Shown piece after piece: positions 48,901 to 57,600 of a DNA stretch of 64,000 nucleotides. This DNA comes from Acestrorhynchus altus (Eukaryota > Chordata > Actinopteri > Characiformes > Acestrorhynchidae). Numbering within the stretch: the stretch's first letter is position 1; every line of letters starts with the position of its first letter. The stretch lies in NCBI GenBank assembly GCA_034509495.1, contig CM067513.1:23015990-23079989 (forward strand). Direction: 5' to 3'. The position numbers and the translations under genes are program-made. Below the pieces are notes generated by a model. It was given only the letters and a program-made list of their open reading frames with translations, did no database searches and was not told the origin of the DNA.

Positions 48901-51900
48901 CCCGCGGTCCATACCAGTGTCTTCTGCAGCCGGTTTTAGGAGAAACGCTCGGTGGTTTCAGTCAGTTAGGACTGATATAACGTCAGATTTGTCCTGTAAC
49001 TGAAACGCTGAACCTTAATCTACTTCAGCACGACAGACTAGAACAGGAACTTCAGGTTTACCCCGCTGAACCGTCCGGCCATGTCAAACTGCAAACCGCT
49101 TTTCTTCACGCAGAGAACCAAGAAAACAGCGTCTGTTTGTTTGGTAGAGCCTCGTATCTCGTGTTTAGGAACGTGCGCAGCGTGACGTTTAAAAAGCAGC
49201 TTTGAGATGACGTGACATACACAAGCCCCGCCCTCCTGTGGCGAGTTGAGAGAATGACAGTGATTTAGGATGAATAAAGACAGGATCCTAAGTTTCAGTC
49301 TGGCTCCTGATCTGTTTATAAACTGCGTTTGAACGTAGGATATGATGGAGGTGTGTGTTTTACTGAGCAGTGGCTGGTGTACTACAATGTAGAGATAATG
49401 TTGATCATATAATCTTAGAGTGAAATACAGGGGTTGGACAATGAAACTGAAACACCTGGTTTTAGACCACAATAATTTTTTAGTATGGTGTACTAGGGCC
49501 TCCTTTTGCGGACAATACAGTGTCAGTTCATCTTGGGAATGTATCCATTTTTTGGATACAATTTGGGTTAGCACCCGAACATCCCTTTCAGACAGCTTCC
49601 TCTTGCGTCCACAGTTAATCCTGTTGAATGTGGTTTGTCCTTCTTGGTGGTATGCTGACATTACACAGGATGCCGTGACTCTTGATACATCACAAAGACT
49701 TGCTGTCTTGGTCACAGATGCACCAGCAAGACATGCACCAACAATTTGTCCTCTTTTGAACTCTGGTATGTCACCCATAATGTTGTGTTCATTGCAATAT
49801 TTTGAGCAAAACTGTGCTCTTACCCTGCTAATTAAACCTTCACACTCTGCTCTTACTGGTGCAATGGGCAATTAATGAAGATTGGCCTCCAGGCTGGTCT
49901 AATTTAGGCATGAAACTTCCCACACAGGCGTTTCAGTTTCATTGTCCAACCCCTGTATGTATTAAGTAGCTCTTATTCACACAATTCTAATATTGTTTAA
50001 ACAAATAAAGTTAATATAGCAGTTAACCATACACCAGGTTTCAAAGTATAGCTGAGACGTTTATTATAGACGATTATATTAGCCAGAGACATGTAAAGTG
50101 TATCATTCATTTAATATTTGATTAATAAATTAATCATTTTGGGTTAAGATCATCACTGACAAATGTAATCTAATAAGTGCAGTGATGTATTAAATTGTAA
50201 TTAAAAATATTTGATCTGAATGATAAATTTCAGTTTAATAACTGTGTTCTGTTTTGTGGGTTTCTGCTGTAAAACATTTTTTCATGGAGTTCATAGTACA
50301 CAAGTTCTTTTGTTGTTCCCAAGGGTCTGTGCATGCCACCCAAAATATTTCTCCAGTATGACTCTTTCACTCTATGAAAGTATTGTTACTGAAAGCCATG
50401 TCTAAAAAAGGCACCCAGTTGTTGCCAGTTTGTTGCTGTTAACCAATTGTTCTCTGTAATATTTTACCAGGAGTGCAAGATCTCTTTGGGACTCCTGTCA
50501 AACATGGTTGTGCTTGACCAATCCCAAATGCACTTCAAAGAGTGGTAATTATGTAATTAAAATAATTAGCTAATGATTAGACATATAAGTAGAGTAGTAG
50601 TGTATTACTAATATTTGTCACAATTCAAAAAGGTAAACTGTCACCTTCATTCCATGTAAAGTGAAATATTTCATGTTTTACTTTCTTAGTATGGCTTATA
50701 CCTAATGAAAATATAGAAATCCAAATTATTAGAATATTTAATAATCTATTACTAACATTATTAAAATATTTACTATTTGATTACAGTATAAATACCATGT
50801 CTAGTTGATTAAACATCCACAATCATGGGGAAGACTGCTGATCTGACAGGTGCCACAGGTGTTCACTCAACAACATTCAATAAAGGAGAGCAAAAAAGTG
50901 TCATTACTGTTTGCAGAGTGTTATTTCAAAGCATGAAAATAGAAAATAGCTTGAAATGTGAACATTTGGTAGGAAAATAGAGTGGGACAGAGCTATATGG
51001 TTCTTGATACTTTTTTGTAGGGCAAATAATACATAATCCGTCATATGGGGTGGGAGATATGGACCAAGTTTTGATGCTTTGCTATAGAGCCATCATCAGG
51101 TCAGTTGGGCTGAGTGTCAGGAGGGGCTGCAACCTCTTGGCCAAGTTTAATGTCCATACAAATTACGGTTTGGTCTGTGCACTCCATTTTAGGGGTGAAA
51201 AAGAAGAAATATAGCTGCAAGTGGCCATTATTGGGGCCCAAGCACACACTACCCCAGTGAGGCCCAATATGCTTTTATGTGACCTATTGCTGGAACTGAA
51301 GCCACATTTTGAATTTTGTGTACATGCTGAAATCTGATTGGTTGATAGTGGCCACACTTTTATGGAAATATGAGACTCATAGTTACTGGTCCAGGACATC
51401 ATATTGTAGCACCAGACCAATAGCTCCACCTAGTGATGTAGTTCCACCAAACATTGATAATGGTCTATGTTTCAGTTAGAGTTAGAGATGTTTGACATTG
51501 TATGAGTGTATGCTCTGTATGAGTGACATTGGTGTATTTACACCAAATTTTGAATGCTGTCTGAAAGTAACATTTTGTAAAGATGACTGTAATTTCATTC
51601 CAGCTGAGCAAAGTGTGGTTGTTATTAGCCAATAATTTTTTGCTGCTCTGACCAGATTGATTTATTGAGATTTTGTAGATCAAATTGGTTAAATGATTAG
51701 ATTTGATTCAAAGTTCAGGATTTTTTTTTATTATTTACTTCCATACATGGAAAATTATGATACCAGACATGAGACAATCACAATGTAAACTGTAGGACTA
51801 ATACAAAATGTCATTTTTAATCAGTGTGTATTTGCTAATGCATGGCATTTAAAATTGTTTACCAATTTTCTACAAGGTTGTCTTGTAGTGCATTAGCTTT

Positions 51901-54627
51901 TCAACTTGATGTGTAGTTGAGAGATGCTCATTTTAGTGTTTTAAAATATCAGCAATGATGTGTGTAGGCCAGCTATCTCAGTCATATATCCTGTAGAACT
52001 CTCAAAGTCTGGCTGAGTTATTATCTAATGAATTTTTGATGCATTTACATTTAAATTTACATTTGCAGCATTTAGCAGACACCCTTATTCAGAGCGACTT
52101 ACAAAAGTGCTTTGCTGTCCACTTAGAATATCCTTAGCTAATAGACAGGGCTGGAATCTAGAGATTCCTCAGGCTTAGGTCCTGTTAAAATAATGTCATT
52201 ATGGAGTTAAATACTCCTGAAACAGATGAGTCTTCAGTCTTCGTTTGAAGACAGTGAGGGACTCAGCTGTTGGGACTCCCAGGGGAAGTTCGTTCCACCA
52301 TTTTGGTGCCAGAACAGAAAAGAGTCTGGATGCATGTTTTCCTTGCATTCTGAGGGATGGTGGGTCAAGCTGAGCTGTACTTGAAGCTTGAAGGGCTCTT
52401 GGTACAGCTCGAGTTTTGACCATTGCCATCATATATGGAGGAGCTGGTCCGTTTTTGGCTTTGTAGGTCAGCATTAAGGTTTTGAATTGAAGACGAGCCG
52501 CGCTGCTGCATTCTAATACATTGAAGTACATGTTAAAATCTGATTGGCTGACTGCTGCTTGTTTTTTTTAGTTTGTTTGTTGTTGTTTTTTACCTGGCAA
52601 TATGTATCAGGTTTTGTGGTGATTGGCCAATTGTAATTGGTTGATAGTAGCCATGTTTTTTTTTTTTTTTTAATAAACATCAGACTCTGATACTGGATCA
52701 GGACAGTATACAGAAGCACAATGCCATTTTTCATGTGAATTTGACAGCTTTTGCGGGGTGTAGCAAGTTTCTGTTATAGTGCCATCTAATGATGCAGGAT
52801 CCAAGGGTACATGTCTGTGAAATTTTGTAGCAGTTGGACAAAGCAGTTAAAACTGTGTGTGAATTTTCCAATATGTTCTCCACCCATTCTTTTTGGTGGG
52901 GCCTGGGTGGTAGTGGTAAAATTCCAAAATGTTTAAATAAGTATTAAAGTTTAGGATCCGACCGGACACCAAATTTGTGTTAACATTTATTTAAATTTCT
53001 TATCATTTTTCCATAGTACCACAACAGTGTCATTGGTGTGGCGCAATACCAAATTAGACACCACCAGCGAGTCACCACAGTATGTTGGAAACTGATGGTT
53101 GCTTAACCAACTGCTACCTCACTTGCTTATTATCTATACTGGTTTAAATGACCAACAAAAATATAAAAAATAGGACTCTAAATACTCTGTTATATTGTTT
53201 GTTAAGCGGCGTTAGATTGCAATGTATTTGGATGAATTTGACCATCAAAAATGAACTTTTGCTTGCATTTTGTTTCCTTATTAGGACTCGAACACTTTAT
53301 ATCTCAGACATGCTGTTGGAAAATGATTACCCAGAGTATGAATAACTGATGATGCAATAATTGTGATGAATTATTAATTAGAATGAGATATTAATATTTG
53401 GATCAGTGACATCAGGCCTGCCCCTTGCTCATCAATAGGATTCTGCATGTATGTCAAGCATGTACATGTGGACAGAGCAGTAAACATGCACAAGAAGGCT
53501 CCTTTGGCATTTAAATTGGGATTTAATTCAGTTGGAGATTAATGAATTTGAGCTATTTTCTGAGCTGGATTACTCACTGAAAATTTCAAACCATATTCAG
53601 ACCCTCTCTTATCCTCAGTTATGAAGCCTAGAAAATGACATGGAAATTTACCTCCTTCTTCTGCTGCCTTAAAACAGAGTTCACAGACCAAACTTTGTGG
53701 TGCTACAGCAAAGCATATCCATATCTCCCACCCTGTATGACCAAGACAGTTTTTTTCCCCTGATGACTTGCCTGTTCTACAAAAAAGCCTCAAGAACCAT
53801 ATAGCTCTGCCAACTTAGATTTATAAAGTTATTTATCATAAAACTAGTGCAAACTAGTCTGTTTTCACCTAAAGTGCATAATAATAATCTAAAAAAGTTC
53901 AAATTTCTAAACTTTCTAAAGCAGCCAGACCCAGCCCAAATGTATGTAATGTTTCAATGTCGTCTTTGTATAGACTCTTGTACATTTTCATGTACATTTC
54001 CTGAAGCCCCCTGTGATGCATTAATGATTTCATAGTAATTTCTATGACTGAGAGCTCACAGCCTTACCTGCCAATGTTGGCAGTTTTAAATGTTCTGCAC
54101 TTGTAAATTATTTCCCAGACAGTGGAATGGCTGATTTCTAATTCCTTTGAGACCTTTTTAGATCCCTTTAAATCTTTGAATAGTTAGAATAGTTAGAATA
54201 GTTTCTTGTCCCATAAATCACTCTTTCCACAGACATGCGCTGGTGAAAGCCAAGCCTTTCTCTAATGATGGTGGACCTGTTTTCAAAATATATGACAATT
54301 ATGGGGAAAATGGTACAAGAATGGTATTCAAATTCAGTATTGAATTCTAAAAAAAATAGTGTTGTTTGCACTGGTGATCGCCATGAATTGTCTTTCTCTA
54401 ATAACGGTGGAATGTTTGTGGCATTATGGGAAAATCATGAGAAATTGAAATAAATTTTGTAACATCAGCATATATTAAAAAAGTATGCAGTGAATTTTCT
54501 CCACACTTGCACTGGTGATGGCCATGGATTGCCCCTCTCTAAAGATGTTGGAATGATTGTGGTATTGTGGGAAAATCATGAGAAAATCAAATAAATTATA
54601 TCACAGTTCATTATGTATGTATGTATG

Positions 54628-54693
<66 letters not shown>

Positions 54694-57600
54694 GTGATTT
54701 TGCTTAGTTACAGGAGCCATTATTATAATAGCTATATTGTGCATTATGTAGGGAGAAAAGTAATTTGAGATTCAGTCTTGGATGGTAACTTTAGGCTCTT
54801 GGCTTTGTTGAGTAAACACTGACAGAAAAACTTTAACCTTATTTTTTAACAAATTAAATCAAATAAATAAATTTAAATGTCATAATGCCTCAGAAAGTTG
54901 TGCGGTACTGTATATTTGCAAGTTACAGCCTTACACACTAAGAAAGTAAGGTGCAGATTTTGTACTTAAGAGTACAACAGCTGTACCCTGTACCTTTCAG
55001 TGCAAATCCTTTTCTGTCCTATATTTTATGGCGGTTCCTCATCAACTATCAACTATGTACAAGTAGTTTGACCAGAGGAGGATGGGTCCCCCTTGTGAGC
55101 CTGGTTCCTCCCAAGGCTTATTCCTCCATCTCTGAGGTAGTTTTTCCTCGCCACTGTCACCCTTTGTCTTATTCACCAGGGGGTTTGTCTTTTTCCTTTG
55201 TTTTGTGTAGTTCACTTTATTTTTGATTTGTCTAAGACTGCTCTGTGATATCAGCTTGTATATTATAATATAGTCTCTATTATATGTTATTCATATTTCT
55301 ATAGTGTTTTCCTCTACTAAATTATTTTATCTTTGTACTCTTTTCTGTACTGTACTGATGCTGCTGCTGCTGCTGGAACCTTAATTTCTCTGAGGGAACC
55401 CTCCCAAGGGATCAATAAAGTTCAATCTAATCTAATGTAATCTAATCAATTGAAAAAAGCACTATACAAATAAATTTTGATTGATATTGTACCTATAAGG
55501 GTACATTAACAATAGATTTACATCTGAGTACCAAACATTTCTTACATTGTACCACTGAGTATATAATTGCAATTGAATGCTTCGAGTAGCAGCACATTGT
55601 GGGGTAGTTTTTTTACAGGACCTAGCAACTCTGCTAGTGTGTTCATGTGTGACCTGACCTCCTGCTATTTCCAAAAACAATTCTTGTTGTTTATAGCACA
55701 ATACATTCTATTTAATTGTAATTAAAGGTGTCATTTAAAAATGTATAGCAAGTATTTGTGTAATTTACCAAATTTTAACATGCTGGAAAAGATTAAAAAT
55801 TGTCATTGAAAGTGCTTTATTTTACCTTGGAAGAGGTGAGTGAACCTTGAAGGAATAAAGCATGCTGAAAACATTCTGTTTCATGTTCAAATATTTTGTG
55901 TTGTGTTGAAATCTTTTTTTTTTTCTTCTGAGAAGGTTCTGGAGAAGTTCACATTTCGTCTGACCCAGATGAGGGTACTTAATCATAATGACCTTCGTAC
56001 ACTCACCAAGTATCAGCTAATTCTGGCCCGGGAACAGTTCAGATGCAACCCTCCACCTCATGTTATGGTACTGTATTCTACTACTAGCAATACTGTGTGT
56101 TTAAAAATTAATGGATGTCATAAGATTACAAATTGGATTTGGAATAGAAATGATCAGCACATTCTTTATCTGATTGTATATTACAGTCTATGAAGTAAAA
56201 CTATAAAGGTGAATAGTGAGATGACATTGATATCATTTTTCTTTGCTGACAGGGAGCACAACATGCATTGGAGGGAGATTTTTCTCTGTGTATTAGTCTG
56301 TACCATGGATACGAACTTCTGCTGCAGATGGGCATTAGATCTCTCTTTCTGTTCTTACAGAATATCATGCTGTGCTCTAAAGGTGCCATTCACATTTGAA
56401 TATAAACAGTTTATACAGTTAATCAAATAGCAAAAAAAGTTGATTTTTAATACTTGTTTAAGTTTTTTATTCTGATATTGAATAGCATTATGCAGCTTTT
56501 AGCTAAAAAAAAAATTACAAAGTAAAATGTTTTTCCTAAACTTACAAATTTGCTTATGTCTGGCTTACAGTATTCTTTCTTCAAAGCTGTCTGTCCATTC
56601 CTAGATGTGAATGTTCAAAGGCAATATACAGTACATTCATGTGAAAATGTTAGAACACCCATGAACATCTTTGATTAAGATACTTAAACACATGGACATT
56701 TGATCTTCATTTTACACTGTTAAGGGATTGAGATGATATAAGTAAACACATAATTCTTCAATAATTTGCACAATACAAATAATAGAAATACAATTGTCTC
56801 ATGAAGACACCCTATGCCCTAATAACTTGTGTTTCCAACTTTGGCTATAATAATGTCAATTAGATGTTAACTATAGCTAAACATCGCAACTAGAAATGAG
56901 ATTTTCCCACTCCTCTATGTGAAATTCTTTCAGCTTTGTGATGATTCAGCATCAGTATTTGTATTTGTTCAGGAATAAGCGGTATAGAAAAAGGATGGAT
57001 ACTTACTTTTACAGTTTTTAAAGACATTTCTTCTGTTTAATTTGTTGAGTTATATTATATACTGCCATCACTGTTGTTAAAATGAAGATCAGATGTCTAC
57101 CTGTTGAAATGTTAAAAAAAGGGGTGAACTAACTTTTTCACATCACTGTACATTCAAAATATGTATTGTTCTGACTGATGCTTATTCATATTATTTCAGA
57201 ATTATCACGAACCAGAAACGAACTGCAGCGCAGCTCTATTTTCATGACCCTTTATAAAGAAATGGAGACTATGTTTCTTACATTTAGTAAAGGTAGTAGA
57301 TTCTATATGTACTATATGTAAGTTTTTAACACCATTATTTCCATCACAATGACCTAATCATATTGACTGGTTTGGTTCTATTTTTAGGCCCTGAGGAGCA
57401 ATATTTTTATAGTCACCCCAAACTTCAAAAACTGGATGAGGTAGTTCTACAGCACTTTACGGCATGGTCTCAAAACTCAGGTAAACTATACTGTGGTCAT
57501 ACAGAGCTACACACACTGTGTTTGTGTATGTGCATGCATGCGTTTGAACATACTGTAAACAGCTGACAATGCATTTTTTTTTAAAGTTTGCTTACTTTTT

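Noticed and set aside
49038..49100. MAGRFSG followed by a donor-like GTAAAC on the minus strand, as the true first exon of the SOUL gene
   Set aside because: Joining it to the nearest acceptor (GGCTGCAG before 48919) puts the SOUL exon out of frame and meets a stop; it may at most be untranslated leader.
49038..49871. A 277-codon minus-strand frame as a host gene
   Set aside because: Only the first third is transposase (helix-turn-helix); it then leaves the transposon at 49428 and reads through unrelated DNA into the SOUL-gene promoter region.
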